Assembly (NCBI GenBank): GCA_034336665.1 | Contig: JAPFBE010000069.1 | Location: 124,001-188,000 of the forward strand | Reading direction: 5' to 3' | Origin: Luscinia megarhynchos | Taxonomy: Eukaryota > Chordata > Aves > Passeriformes > Turdidae | DNA length: 64,000 bases | In this document: in pieces, positions 45,877 through 58,158 of the stretch | How positions within the stretch are numbered: the first letter of the stretch is position 1 | Layout of the letters: the number at the start of each line of letters is the position of its first letter | The notes under the pieces: model-generated | The model's input: only the letters and a program-made list of their open reading frames with translations | What the model was told of the DNA's origin: nothing | Databases searched by the model: none | Position numbers and translations under genes: made by a program

Positions 45877-48150
45877 GTGAGACACCAATTTGGGGCAAAA
45901 TTTGGGGGTTTTGGGAAAAAATTTGGGGGTTTTGGGAAAAAAAATGGAGTTTTTAGAAAAAAAAATGGAGTTTTTCGGTGAAAAAATGGAGTTTTTAGGG
46001 CAAAAAATGGGATTTTTAGGGCAAAAAATGGGATTTTTTAGGGGATTTTTGGGTAAAAAATTTGGGATTTTTTGGCAGAAATTTGGAGAAAAAATTTGGA
46101 TTTTTTGGGAAGAAATTTGGGATTTTTTGGTGAAAAAATGGAGTTTTTAGGTGAAAAAATGGAGTTTTTAGGACAAAAATTGGGATTTTTAGAGCAAAAA
46201 ATGGGATTTTTTAGGGGATTTTTGGGTAAAAAATTTGGAATTTTTAGGACAAATTTTGGGATTTTTGGGAAAAAAATTGGGATTTTTAGGTGAAAAAATG
46301 GAGTTTTTCGGTGAAAAAATGGGATTTTTAGGACAAAAATTGGGATTTTTCAAGCAAAAAATGGGATTTTTAAGGGGATTTTTGAGGAAAAATTTGGGAT
46401 TTTTTGGCAGAAATTTGGGGAAAAAATTTGGATTTTTTGGGAAAAAATTTGAAGATTTTGGGAAAAAATTTGGGGTTTTTAGGTGAAAAAATGGGATTTT
46501 TAGGGGGAAAAATGGGATTTTTAGGGGGAAAAATGGGATTTTTAGGGGGAAAAATGGGATTTTTAAGGGGATTTTTGGGTAAAAAATTTGGGATTTTTTG
46601 GCAGAAATTTGAAGGAAAAATTTGGATTTTTTAGGAAAAAATTTGGGGTTTTTTGGTGAAAAAATGGAGTTTTTAGAGCAAAAATTGGTTTTTTTTGAGC
46701 AGAAAATGGGATTTTTTAGGAGACTTTTGAGGAAAAACTTGGGATTTTAGGATGAAAAATTTGGGATTTTTTGGGAGGAATTTGGGGAAAAAATTTTGGA
46801 TTTTTGGGCAAAAATTTGGGGTTTTTTGGGGGGAAAATGGGGATTTAGTGCAGCCCCGTGGGGATGATCCAGAAGCTGCTGGAGATGCTGCACCTGGAGC
46901 TGGGGCTGCCCTGGTGGGGCCATTGCTGCAGGTGAGACACCAATTTGGGATAAAATTTGGGGGTTTTGGGAAAAAATTTGGGGGTTTTAGAAAAAAAAAT
47001 GGAGTTTTTAGAAAAAAAAATGGAGTTTTTCGGTGAAAAAATGGGATTTTTAGGGCAAAAAATGGGATTTTTAGGGGGAAAAATTGGATTTTTAAGGGGA
47101 TTTTTGAGGAATAAATTTGGGATTTTTTGGCAGAAATTTGGGAAAAAAATTTGGATTTTTTGGGAAAAAATTTGGAGTTTTTAGGTGAAAAAATGGAGTT
47201 TTTAGGTGAAAAAATGGAGTTTTTAGGGCAAAAAATGGGATTTTTAAGGGGATTTTAGAATGAAAAATTTGGGATTTTTTGGCAGAAATTTGGGGAAAAA
47301 ATTTGGATTTTTTGGGAAAAAATTTGAGGATTTTGGGAAAAAATTTGGGGTTTTTAGGTGAAAAAATGGAGTTTTTAGGGGGAAAAAATGGGATTTTTAG
47401 AGCAAAAAATGGGATTTTTAAGGGGATTTTTGAGGAAAAATTTGGGATTTTTTGGCAGAAATTTGGGGAAAAACTTTGGATTGTTTGGGAAAAAATTTGA
47501 GGATTTTGGAAAAAAAATTTGGGATTTTTAGGTGAAAAAATGGGATTTTTAGAGCAAAAAATGGGATTTTTAAGGGGATTTTTGAGGAATAAATTTGGGA
47601 TTTTAGGAGGAAAAATTTTGGGATTTTTTAGGAGAAATTTTGGGATTTTTGGGAAAAAAATTTGGGATTTTTTGGTGAAAAAATGGAGTTTTTCGGTGAA
47701 GAAATGGAGTTTTTAGGGCAAAAAATGGGATTTTTTAGGGGATTTTTGATCAAAAATTTTGGGATTTTTTGGCAGAAATTTGGGGAAAAAATTTGGATTT
47801 TTTGGGAAAAAATTTGGGATTTTTTGGTGAAAAAATGGAGTTTTTAGAGCAAAAATTGGGTTTTTTTTGAGCAGAAAATGGGATTTTTAAGGGGATTTTT
47901 GGGTAAAAATTTGGGATTTTAGGATGAAAAATTTGGGATTTTTTGGGAGGAATTTGAAGAAAAAATTTTGGATTTTTGGGCAAAAATTTGGGATTCTTAG
48001 GTGAAAAAATGAAGTTTTTAAAGGGGATTTTGGGAAAAAAATTGGGATTTTAGGAGGAAAAATTTCTTGGCTTTCGGGGAAAAAAATTGAGATTTTTGGG
48101 GAGAAAATTTGGAGTTTTTAGGAAAAAATTTGGGATTTTTTGGGAGGAAT
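45877..48150 (+). repeat. OXA1L intron 3, first array (gggatttttaggtgaaaaaat)
   Basis: Units of 18-24 bases, aaaaaatgggatttttaggg and gaaaaaatggagtttttagg, sit in higher-order blocks of about 190-260 bases marked by aaggggatttttgaggaaaa and ggcagaaatttggggaaaaa. The array is interrupted by the exon 3 copy at 46849-46931. Confidence 0.9.
46849..46931 (+). pseudogene. Partial copy of OXA1L exon 3 with its donor
   Basis: About 82 bases nearly identical to the second half of exon 3 (cagccccgtggggatgatcc through gccattgctgcag), followed by the same gtgagacaccaattt intron start. A G lost twice in the tggtgggg run (two bases shorter than exon 3) breaks the frame, and one codon differs (aac to aag). 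By chance or selection, a gtgcag acceptor-like triplet precedes it. It is an unequal-duplication product within the intron array, unlikely to be a used exon. Confidence 0.85.
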
Positions 48151-50249
48151 TTGGGAGAGAATTTGGTCATTTTTTAACATAATTTCCTCATTTTTTCACC
48201 GATTTTCTCGGGGTTTTTTTTATTTTAACCCCAAAATTTGATGTCAAAATTTAAGAGTTTTAAATCAAATTTGGAAGGAAATTTTGGGTAAAAAAAATGA
48301 AAATTTCTCATTAAAAAACGACAATTTCAGGCGTAACTTTGTCATTTTTTAACATAATTTCCTCATTTTTTCACCGATTTTCTCGGGATTTCTTTTATTT
48401 TAATCCCAAAATTTGATACCAAAATTTACGAATTTTTAGTCAAATTTAGATAGAAAAATACTCTAAATTTTTGAGTTGAAAAATAAAAATTCCTCGTTAA
48501 AAAACGACAATTTCGGGCGTAACTTGGTCATTTTTAACGCAATTTCCTCATTTTTTCACCCGATTTTTCTCAGGATTTTTTTATTTTAACCCCCAAAATT
48601 TGAAGCCAAAATTTAAGAATTTTTTAGTCAGATTTAGAGAAAAAAATTTGAAATTCCTGATTAAAAAAATGACAATTTCAGGCGTAACTTGGTCATTTTT
48701 TAACGCAATTTCCTCATTTTTTCACCAATTTTCTCGGGATTTTTTTTATTTTAATCCCAAAATTTGATACCAAAATTTACGAATTTTTAGTCAAATTTAG
48801 ATAGAAAAAAAAAAGAAAATTCCTGATTAAAAAAACGACGATTTCGGGCGTAACTTTGTCATTTTTTAACGCAATTTCCTCATTTTTTCACTGATTTTCT
48901 CGGGGTTTTTTTTATTTTAATCACAAATTTCGATGCCGAAATTTAAGAATTTTTAGTCAGATTTAGGAGTTGAAAAAAAGATTAAATTTTTAGTTTAAAA
49001 AATGAAAAATTTCCCGTTTAAAAATGACAATTATTGCGTAACTTGGTCATTTTTTAACGCAATTTCCTCATTTTTTCACTGATTTTCTCGGGGTTTTTTT
49101 TTATTTTAACTCCAAAATTTGATGCCAAAATTTAAGAATTTTTAGTCAGATTTATAAATAAAAATTAATAAATTTTTGAGCTGAAAAACTAAAAATTCCT
49201 GATTAAAAAATGACAATCTCGGGAGTAACTTGGTCATTTTTTAACGCAATTTCCTCATTTTTTCACCGATTTTCTCGGGGTTTTTTTTATTTTAATCACA
49301 AAATTTGATACCAAAATTTACGAATTTTTAGTCAAATTTAGATAGAAAAATACTCTAAATTTTTGAGTTGAAAAATAAAAATTCCTCGTTAAAAAACGAC
49401 AATTTCGGGCGTAACTTGGTCATTTTTAACGCAATTTCCTCATTTTTTCACCGATTTTCTCAGGATTTTTTTTATTTTAACCCCAAAATTTGAAGCCAAA
49501 ATTTAAGAATTTTTAGTCAGATTTAGAGAGAAAAAAAAATTTGAAATTCCTGATTAAAAAAATGACAATTTCAGGCGTAACTTGGTCATTTTTTAACGCA
49601 ATTTCCTCATTTTTTCACCAATTTTCTCGGGATTTTTTTTATTTTAATCCCAAAATTTGATACCAAAATTTACGAATTTTTAGTCAAATTTAGATAGAAA
49701 AATAAAATAAATTCTTGAGCTGAAAAAATGAAAATTCACCGTTTAAAAATGACAATTATTGCGTAACTTGGTCATTTTTTAACGCAATTTCCTCATTTTT
49801 TCACTGATTTTCTCGGGGTTTTTTTTTATTTTAACTCCAAATTTTGATGCCAAAATTTAAGAATTTTTAGTCAAATTTATAAAGAAAAAAATAATAAATT
49901 TTTGAGCTGAAAAAACGAAAATTTCTCATTAAAAAAACGACAATTTCGGACGTAACTTGGTCATTTTTTAACGCAATTTCCTCATTTTTTCACCGATTTT
50001 CTCGGGGTTTTTTTTATTTTAATCACAGATTTTGATGCCAAAATTTATGAATTTTTAGTCAAATTTATAAATAAAAATTAATAAATTTTTGAGCTGAAAA
50101 AATGAAAATTCATCGTTTAAAAACGATAATTTCGGACGCAACTTGGTCATTTTTTAACGCAATTTCCTCATTTTTTCACCGATTTTCTCGGGGTTTTTTT
50201 TGTTCTGACCCCCAGACCCTCTCTGATTTCCCCCTCCCTCTCTCCCCAG
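48151..50249 (+). repeat. OXA1L intron 3, second array: about 12 units of about 165-190 bases
   Basis: The unit contains cgtaacttggtcatttttta, acgcaatttcctcatttttt, caccgattttctcggggttt and aatttttagtcaaattta. Copies start near 48160, 48341, 48525, 48687, 48850, 49035, 49227, 49415, 49578, 49763, 49955 and 50138. The last runs directly into the genuine polypyrimidine tract and acceptor of exon 4 (ctctccccag at 50249), so the terminal part of the intron itself is the repeated element. Copies are very similar. Confidence 0.9.
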
Positions 50250-50393
50250 GCACGGTGGGCGCCCGGCTGCTGCTGCTGCCGCTGGTGCTGCGCGGGCAGC
50301 GCGAGGCCGCCCGGCTCTCCCACCACCTGCCGCAGCTGCGCCGCCTCTCCCAGCGCCTGGCCGAGGCCCGCCGGGGGGCGGAGCCCAGCCGGG
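50250..50393 (+). CDS. OXA1L: OXA1L exon 4 (cytoplasm/matrix-side hairpin after TM1)
   Basis: The acceptor is ccccag and the donor gtgggcgg after CCGGG; 144 bases, phase 1 at both ends. With the G from exon 3 the peptide reads GTVGARLLLLPLVLRGQREA then ARLSHHLPQLRRLSQRLAEA. Mammalian OXA1L has [21 protein letters not shown] followed by NHLPEIQKFSSRIREAK. GQREAAR is a family hallmark. In YidC/Oxa1 proteins this amphipathic hairpin follows TM1. Very high GC3. No frame errors. The end (RRGAEPSR) is shorter than in mammals and the exact donor is less certain. Confidence 0.92.
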
Positions 50394-52418
50394 GTGGGCG
50401 GGGCCGGGGACTGGGGGGGCTGGGGGGGTGGGGGGAAAAATTTGGGGGGGAAATGGTAAAAATTTGGGTCGAAAACGGTTAAAAAATGGGTTGGAAATGG
50501 TGAAAATTTGGGGGAAAATGGTGAAATTTTGGGTGGAAAATGCTGAAAAAATGGGGAAAAACGGGATTTTGGGGGCGTGGTTTAAGGGGTTTGGGCGTGG
50601 CCTAAAATTTGGGGGGGAAATGGTGAAAATTTGGGGGAAAAAAGGTGAAGATTTGGGGGAAAATGGTGAAAATTAGGTAAAAAATGGTGAATTAATCGGG
50701 AAAATTGAGATTTTGGGGGCGTGGCTTTTGGGGTTTGGGGCGTGGTTTAAGGTTTGGGGGCGTGGCCTAAAATTTGAAAGTGGGAGAAAAAAGTTTGGGG
50801 GGGAAATGGTGAAATTTGGGTGAAATATGTGAAAATTTGGGTGAAAAATGGTGAAAAAAATGGTTAAAAATGGGTTTTTGGGGGGCGTGGCTTTGGGATT
50901 TGGGGGCGTGGTTTATGGTTGGGGGCGTGGCCTACAATTTGGGGGGAAATGGTAAAAATTTGGTGAGGAAAATGGTGACATTTTGGGGAAAAAAAGAAGG
51001 AAAAAAATGGTTAAAAATGGGATTTGGGGGCGTGGCATTGGGATTTGGGGCGGGGCTTAAGGGGTTGGGGGCGTGGCCAAAAATTGGAAAGTCGGAGAAA
51101 AAATTTTGGGGGAAATGGTGAAAATTTGGGTGAAAAAATGGTGAAAATTTGGGGGAAAAATGGTTAAAAATGGGGTTTGGGAAGTCGGGCTTTTGGGATT
51201 TGGGGGCGGGGCTTAAGGTTTGGGGGCGGGGCCTAAAATTGGGAAGTGGAATTTGGGGGATTTTTGGGTTAAATTTTTGGGGTTTTGGGTCAAATTTTGA
51301 GGATTTTTGGGTGGAATTTTGGGGGTTTTTGGGTCAAATTTTTGGGGTTTTTTTGTGTTAAATTTGGGGATTTTTGGGTCAAATTTTGGGGATTTTTTGG
51401 GTCAAATTTTGGGGATTTTGGGGTCAAATTTTGGGGATATTTGGGTCAAATTTTTGGGGGATTTTTTGGGTCAAATTTTTGGGATTTTGGGTGGAATTTT
51501 GGGGATTTTTGGGTTAAATTTTGGGGTTTTGGGTCAAGTTTTGGGGATTTTTGGGCCAAATTTTTGGGGTTTTTTGTGTTAAATTTGGGGATTTTTGGGT
51601 GGAATTTTGGGGATTTTTGGGTCAAATTTTTGGGGTTTTTTTGTGTTAAATTTGGGGATTTTCGGGTCAAATTTTTGGCTTTTTTTGGTGTTAAATTTGG
51701 GGATTTTTGGGTTAAATTTTGGGGTAAAATTTCGGAATTTTTGGGGGTTTTTAGGTCAATTTTGGGGTGGAATTTTGGGGATTTTTGGGTCAAATTTGGG
51801 GATTTTTGGGTTAAATTTTGGGGATTTTTGGGGTTGAATTTTGGGGATTTTGGGGTGGAATTTTAGATTTTTGGGTCAAATTTTGGGGATTTTCGGGTCA
51901 AATTTTTGGGTTTTTTTTGTGTTAAACTTGGGGATTTTGGGTCAAATTTTGGGGTCAAATTTTGTAGTTTTTGGGTCAAATTTTTGGGATTTTTTGGGTG
52001 GAATTTTGGGGATTTTTGGGTGGAATTTTCAGGGTTTTTGGGTGGAATTTTGGGGATTTAGGGGTGGAATTTTTGGATTTTTGGGTCAAATTTTGGGGAT
52101 TTTTGGGTCAAATTTTTGGCTTTTTGGTGTTAAATTTGGGGATTTTTGGGTTAAATTTTGGGGTAAAATTTCGAATTTTTGGGGGTTTTAGGTCAATTTT
52201 GGGGTGGAATTTTGGGGATTTTTGGGTCAAATTTGGGGATTTTTGGGTGGACAATAACCGAGGCCACGCCCATTTTTTGCATTTATTTTTTCTTATTTTT
52301 TTCATTTTTTGGTCAATTTTGGCTCTTTTTTTCGGGTTTTGGGGGGTGTGGCTGTTTCCCGGGTGGGCGTGGCGAGCCATCGCCCTTTGGGCTGACCACG
52401 CCCCTTTTAACCCCTCAG
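50394..52418 (+). repeat. OXA1L intron 4 arrays
   Basis: 50400-51250 is a unit of about 150-220 bases with gaaaatttgggggaaaatgg and gggggcgtggcttttgggg (GC-box/KLF-like CGTGGC elements). 51250-52250 is an 18-22 base unit ggggatttttgggtcaaatt and variants, in larger blocks. The final 150 bases are non-repetitive and hold gggtgggcgtggcg and the exon 5 acceptor. Strongly G-rich on the sense strand. Confidence 0.85.
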
Positions 52419-52502
52419 TGGCCGTGGCTTACTCGGAGTTGGCGTCGTACCAGCAAGCGCCCACGACGTGAATCCCTCGGGGTTTCCTGGTGCCTCGTGC
52501 AG
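52419..52502 (+). CDS. OXA1L: OXA1L exon 5 (frame disturbed at homopolymers)
   Basis: The acceptor is aacccctcag and the donor gcag|gtttag; 84 bases. It starts in phase with exon 4: VAVAYSELASYQQ, corresponding to mammalian YKASSEMALYQKK. The rest should encode a segment like KHGIKLYKPLILPVTQ. The expected ending is visible only by changing frame several times: H-D-V-N-P, then L-G-F, then L-V-P-L and V-Q. In the uncorrected frame a TGA follows at 52469-52471. Runs such as ctcggggtttcctgg and the short cct before cgtgcag each look one or two bases wrong. Both flanking exons read cleanly, so a consensus error is more likely than a pseudogene, but this cannot be proven here. Confidence 0.75.
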
Positions 52503-53729
52503 GTTTAGGGGGACCCAAAAAATTTAAAAATTTGGGGTTTGATCCCAAAAAATTTGGGAATTTTAAAAAAATTTGGGAGGGTGCTGGAAAAATTTAGGGG
52601 GGTTGGGTGAAAAGAATTTGGTTTTTAAGGGGGAGGAAATGAGGGAAAATGATTTGGGGGTTTTGGGGTTTTTTGGGGTTTGGTTGGGTTGCCAAAAATT
52701 CATAAAATGACCCAAAAAATTTATGGAAAATTACAAAAAATTTCAGAAAAAAATCCCAAAAAATTCACAAAAAACCCACCCAAAATCAGAAAAAAAAAAA
52801 ATCACAAAAAATCCCCCAAAAAATCAGAAAAAAATCCCAAAAAATTCTCAAGAAAACATCCAAAAATCAGAAAAAAATGAAAAAAAAATCACCAAAAAAT
52901 CCTAAAAAAATTCACAGAAAAGCCCCAAAAAATTACAAAAATATAAGAAAATATCCCCAAAAAATCCCTAAAAAATCCCCAAAAAATTCAAAAGAAATCC
53001 CCCACCTGCAAACATTCACAAAAAATCCCCAAAAATCACAAAAAATCAACAATAAAATCAGAAAAAATCCCAAAAAATTCACGAAAAATTACCAAAAATT
53101 CACCAAAAAACCAGAAAAAAATCCCAAAAAATTTTCAAAAAATCCCCCAAAAATTCACAAAAAATCCCAAAAAATTCACTAAAAATCTCAAAAACTGCCC
53201 AAGCAATTCACGAAAAATTCATTAAATAGCCCCAAAAAATTCACTAAAAAATCAGAAAAAAAATCTCCAAAAAATCAGAAAAAATTCACAAAAAATCCGA
53301 AAGAAATCACAAAAAAATCGCAAAAAGTTTATTAAAATATCCAAAAGAATTTACAAAAAATCCGAAAAAATTCACAAAGAATCAGAGAAAAAACCAGAAA
53401 AAATTCTTTAAAAATTCTCAAGAAATTCAAAAAAATTCACAAAAATTCACAAAAAATCCCAAAAAATTCGCAGAAAATCAGAAAAAAATCATGAAAAAAA
53501 TCCCAAAAAATTTACAAAAAATTTCAAATAATTCACAGAAAATTCCCAAAAAAATCATGAAAAAATTGCCAAAAAATTCACGAAAAATTCCCAAAAAATC
53601 AGAAAAAAATCAGAAAAAATTCGCAAAAAATCAGAAAAAAATTCTGTAAAAAATCTCAAAAAATTCCAAAAAATCCCAAAAAAATTCCCAAAATTTTTTT
53701 TAATATTTTCCTGACGTTGGGGGGTGCAG
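52503..53729 (+). repeat. OXA1L intron 5, first part: A/C-rich array (aaaaattcacaaaaaatcccc)
   Basis: After about 180 G-rich bases the sense strand becomes A-rich: units aaaaatcagaaaaaaatccc, aaaaattcacaaaaaatccc, with a register of about 10-11 bases. Stop codons are rare, so Lys/Asn/Pro/Gln/Ile peptides stay open. The same array separates all exon 6 copies downstream. Confidence 0.9.
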
Positions 53730-53819
53730 ACCCCCCTGTTTGTGTCGTTTTTCCTGGCGCTGCAGGGCGTGGCCGCCGCCCCCGTGCCCGGCTTCCTGCA
53801 GGGGGGGATGGGCTGGTTC
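53730..53819 (+). pseudogene. OXA1L exon 6 partial copy 1
   Basis: Ninety bases identical in frame to the first 30 codons of exon 6 (TPLFVSFFLALQGVAAAPVP then GFLQGGMGWF), preceded by an acceptor ggggggtgcag. After GGCTGGTTC it diverges into ccaaactggcgccaaaaatcc and the intron array. It has no splice donor, and the remaining 75 bases of the exon are missing. The frame continues open through the Lys-rich array for 122 codons in all. Confidence 0.9.
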
Positions 53820-54498
53820 CAAACTGGCGCCAAAAATCCCCAAAAATTCAGAAAAAATCCCCAAAAAATCACAAAAAATCACCAAAAAAGTCACAAAAAA
53901 TCCCCAAAAAATCACCAAAAAATTCATAAAAAATCCCCCAAAAATTCACAAAAAATTCATAAAAAATCCCCAAAAATTCACAAAAAACTAGAAAAAATTC
54001 GCCAAAAAATCAGAAAAAAATCACAAAAAATCAGAAAAAATTCACAAAAAATCCGAAAGAAATCAGAAAAAAAATCAGAAAAAGTTTATTAAAAAATCGA
54101 AGAGAATTCACAAAAAATCAGAAAAAATTCTCAAAAAATCAGAGAAAAAAACAGAAAAAATTCTTCAAAAGTCCTCAAAAAATTCGCAAAAAATCCCAAA
54201 AAATTCGCAAAAAATTCACAAAAAATTCACAAAAAATCAGAAAAAAATCATGAAAAAATCCCAAAAAATTCACAAAAAAACTCAAATAATTCACAGAAAA
54301 TCCCTCAAATATTCATGAAAAAATTGCCATAAAATTCACGAAAAATTTCCAAAAAATCACCAAAAAATCAGAAAAAAATCAGAAAAAATTCGCAAAAAAT
54401 CAGAAAAAAATTCTGTAAAAAATCTCAAAAAATTCCAAAAAATCCCAAAAAAATTCCCAAAATTTTTTTTAATATTTTCCTGACGTTGGGGGGTGCAG

Positions 54499-54564
54499 AC
54501 CCCCCTGTTTGTGTCGTTCTTCCTGGCGCTGCAGGGCGTGGCCGCCGCCCCCGTGCCCGGGTTC
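54499..54564 (+). pseudogene. OXA1L exon 6 partial copy 2 (short type)
   Basis: As copy 1 but truncated after the 21 codons ending VPG-F: gtgcccgggttcaac runs into aaaaaaaatcac. Acceptor ggggggtgcag intact. Shares its truncation point and 3' flank with copy 6, so these two are a repeat subtype. Confidence 0.9.
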
Positions 54565-55031
54565 AACAAAAAAAATCACAAAAAATTCACAGAAATCTGC
54601 AAAAAATCCCTAAAATATTGCAAAAAATCACCCCAAACTCAGAAAAAAAATCCCCAAAAATTCGTGCAAAAAATCCTAAAAAAATTCGCGAAAAATCCCC
54701 CAAAAATTCACAAAAACTTCCCAAAAGTTAAAAAACTTTTGGAAAAATATTAGCGAAAAATCCCAAAAAATTCACAAAAATTCCCAAAAAAATTCCCCAA
54801 AAATTCCTAAAAAATCAGAAAAAAATCCGAAAAAATTTGCAAAAAGTCCCCCAATAATCAGAAAAAAATCCCCAAAAATTTGCCAAAAATCCCCCAAAAA
54901 ATCTGAAAAAAATCAGAAAAAATTCACAAAAAATTCTAAAAAAATTCCGTAAAAAATCTCAAAAAATTCCAAAAAATCCCAAAAAAATTCCCAAAATTTT
55001 TTTTAATATTTCCTAATGTTGGGGGGTGCAG

Positions 55032-55121
55032 ACCCCCCTGTTTGTGTCGTTCTTCCTGGCGCTGCAGGGCGTGGCCGCCGCCCCCGTGCCCGGCTTCCTG
55101 CGGGGGGGGATGGGCTGGTTC
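55032..55121 (+). pseudogene. OXA1L exon 6 partial copy 3
   Basis: Ninety-base type; reads GFLRGGMGWF at the end like the real exon, then QTGAKNPQ. The acceptor is preceded by aatgttggggggtgcag. Confidence 0.9.
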
Positions 55122-55818
55122 CAAACTGGGGCAAAAAATCCCCAAAAATTCACAAAAATTTCACAAAAATTCACAAAAAATCACAAAAAATTCACCAAAA
55201 AATCACCAAACAATTCATAAAAAATTCATTAAAAAATCCCCAAAAATTCACAAAAAACCAGAAAAAATTCGCCAAAAAATCAGAAAAAAATCACAAAAAA
55301 TCAGAAAAAATTCACAAAAAATCCGAAAGAAATCAGAAAAAAATCAGGAAAAGTTTATTAAAAAATCGAAGAGAATTCACAAAAAATCAGAAAGAATTCT
55401 CAAAAAATCAGAGAAAAAAACAGAAAAAATTCTTTAAAAGTCCTCAAAAAATTCGCAAAAAATCCCAAAAAATTCGCAAAAAATTCACAAAAAATTCACA
55501 AAAAATCCCAAAAAATTCACAAAAAATCCCTAAAAATTCACAAAAAATCCCTAAAAATTTGCAAAAAATCCCCAAAAATTTGCAAAAAATCAGAAAAAAA
55601 TCATGAAAAAAATCCCAAAAAATTTACAAAAAATTTCAAATAATTCACAGAAAATTCCCAAAAAAATCTTGAAAAAATTGCCATAAAATTCACGAAAAAT
55701 TCGTAAAAAATCAGAAAAAAATCAGGAAAAATTCTAAAAAAATTCTGTAAAAAATCCTAAAAAATTCTAAAAAATCCCCAAATTTTTCCCAATTTTTTCC
55801 TGACGTTGGGGGGTGCAG

Positions 55819-55908
55819 ACCCCCCTGTTTGTGTCGTTCTTCCTGGCGCTGCAGGGCGTGGCCGCCGCCCCCGTGCCCGGCTTCCTGCGGGGGGGGATGG
55901 GCTGGTTC
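55819..55908 (+). pseudogene. OXA1L exon 6 partial copy 4
   Basis: Ninety-base type followed by the same ccaaactggcgccaaaaatc and about 280 bases of intron array nearly identical to those after copy 1, showing that copy and flank were duplicated together. Confidence 0.9.
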
Positions 55909-57286
55909 CAAACTGGCGCCAAAAATCCCCAAAAATTCAGAAAAAATCCCCAAAAAATCACAAAAAATCACCAAAAAAGTCACAAAAAATCCCCAAAAAA
56001 TCACCAAAAAATTCATAAAAAATCCCCCAAAAATTCACAAAAAATTCATAAAAAATCCCCAAAAATTCACAAAAAACTAGAAAAAATTCGCCAAAAAATC
56101 AGAAAAAAATCACAAAAAATCAGAAAAAATTCACAAAAAATCCGAAAGAAATCAGAAAAAAAATCAGAAAAAGTTTATTAAAAAATCGAAGAGAATTCAC
56201 AAAAAATCAGAAAAAATTCTCAAAAAATCAGAGAAAAAACCAGAAAAAATTCTTTAAAAGTCCTCAAAAAATTCGCAAAAAATTCACAAAAAATTCACAA
56301 AAAATCCCAAAAAACTCAGAAAAAATTCCTAAAAATTCACAAAAAATCAGGAAAAAAATCCCAAAAAATTCATGAAAAAATCCCAAAAAATTCACAAAAA
56401 ATCTCAAATAATTCACAGAAAATCCCCCAAAAAATCATGAAAAAATTGCCATAAAATTCACGAAAAATTTCCAAAAAATCACCAAAAAATCAGAAAAAAA
56501 TCAGGAAAAAAAAGACAAAAAATTCGTGGAAAAAAATCTCCCAAAAATCCCAAATAATTAACGAAAAATCCCCCAAAAATTCGCAAAACATTCCCCAAAA
56601 TTAAAAACAAAATTGGAAAAATGTCAGAAAAAAATACGAAAAAACTCAGAAAAAACACCAAAAAATGAAAAAACAATCCCAAAAAATTGAAAAAATATCC
56701 TAAAAAATTCCCAAAAAATAATGAAAAAAGTCAGAAAAAATCCCCAAAAAATCAACAAAAAATCCCCAAAAAATCACGAAAAAATTCATAAAAAATCCCC
56801 CAAAAATTCACAAAGAAATCAGAAAAAACTCTCCAAAAAATCAGAAAGAAGTCAGAAGAAAACCACAAAAAATTTATTAAAGAATTCAAAAGAATTCACA
56901 AAGAATCAGAAAAAATTCACAAAAAAACAGAGAAAAAAATCAGAAAAAATTCTTAAAAAGTCCTCCAAATATTCGCAACAAATCCCAAAAAATTCGCAAA
57001 AAATCCCAAAAAATTCGCAGAAAATCAGAAAAAAATCATGAAAAAAATCCCAAAAAATTTACAAAAAATTTCAAATAATTCACAGAAAATTCCCAAAAAA
57101 ATCATGAAAAAATTGCCATAAAATTCACGAAAAATTTCCCAAAAATCAGAAAAAAATCAGAAAAAAATCAGAAAAAATTCACAAAAAATCAGAAAAAAAT
57201 TCCGTAAAAAATCTCAAAAAATTCCAAAAAATCCCAAAAAAATTTCCAAATTTTTTTTTAATATTTCCTAACTTTGGGGGGTGCAG

Positions 57287-57376
57287 ACCCCCCTGTTTGT
57301 GTCGTTTTTCCTGGCGCTGCAGGGCGTGGCCGCCGCCCCCGTGCCCGGGTTCCTTTGGGGGGGAATGGGCTGGTTC
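57287..57376 (+). pseudogene. OXA1L exon 6 partial copy 5
   Basis: Ninety-base type with a small change near the end (cctttgggggggaatggg, giving GFLWGGMGWF), still in frame. It follows copy 4 by 1468 bases, about twice the usual spacing, suggesting that one short-type copy was lost between them. Confidence 0.9.
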
Positions 57377-58092
57377 CAAACTGGCGCCAAAAATCCCCAA
57401 AAATCCCAAAAAATTCACAAAAATTTCTCAGAGAAATCACAAAAAATTCATAAAAAATTCACAAAAAATCATAAAAAAATTCATTAAAAAATCCCTAAAA
57501 ATTCACAAAAAATCCCTAAAAATTCACAAAGAAATCAGAAAAAACTGTCCAAAAAATCGGAAAGAATTCACAAAAAATCGGAAAGAAATCTTAAAAAAAT
57601 CAGAAAAAAATTATCAAAAAGAATTCACAAAAAATCGGAAAAAAATCCATAAAAAATCCCCCAAAAATTCAGGAAAAGTCCCGAAAAAATCAGAACAAAA
57701 TCCCAAAAAAATCCAAAAAAATTCTCTAAAGATCCCCAAAAATTCACAAAAAACCAGAAAAAATTCGCCAAAAAAATCAGAAAAAAATCCCAAAAAAATC
57801 CCAAAAATCCCCAAAAAATTCACAAAAAATCCTTAAAAATTCTCAAAAAAACCACCAAAAAATCTGAAAAAAATCCTAATAAATCCTAAAAAAAATTCAT
57901 AAAAAATTCTGGAAAAACTCCCAAAAAATCTCCGAAAAATCCCAAATAATTCACAAAAAAATTCATAAAAAATCCCTAAAAAATCAGAAAAAAATCAGAA
58001 AAAATTCTAAAAAAATTCTGTATAAAATCCAAAAAAAACCAAAAAAATTTCCAAATTTTTCCCAAATTTTTTCCTGACGTTGGGGGGTGCAG

Positions 58093-58158
58093 ACCCCCCT
58101 GTTTGTGTCGTTCTTCCTGGCGCTGCAGGGCGTGGCCGCCGCCCCCGTGCCCGGGTTC
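58093..58158 (+). pseudogene. OXA1L exon 6 partial copy 6 (short type)
   Basis: Truncated at gtgcccgggttcaac like copy 2, with a near-identical 3' flank including gttaaaaaacttttggaaaa. Acceptor ggggggtgcag intact. Confidence 0.9.
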
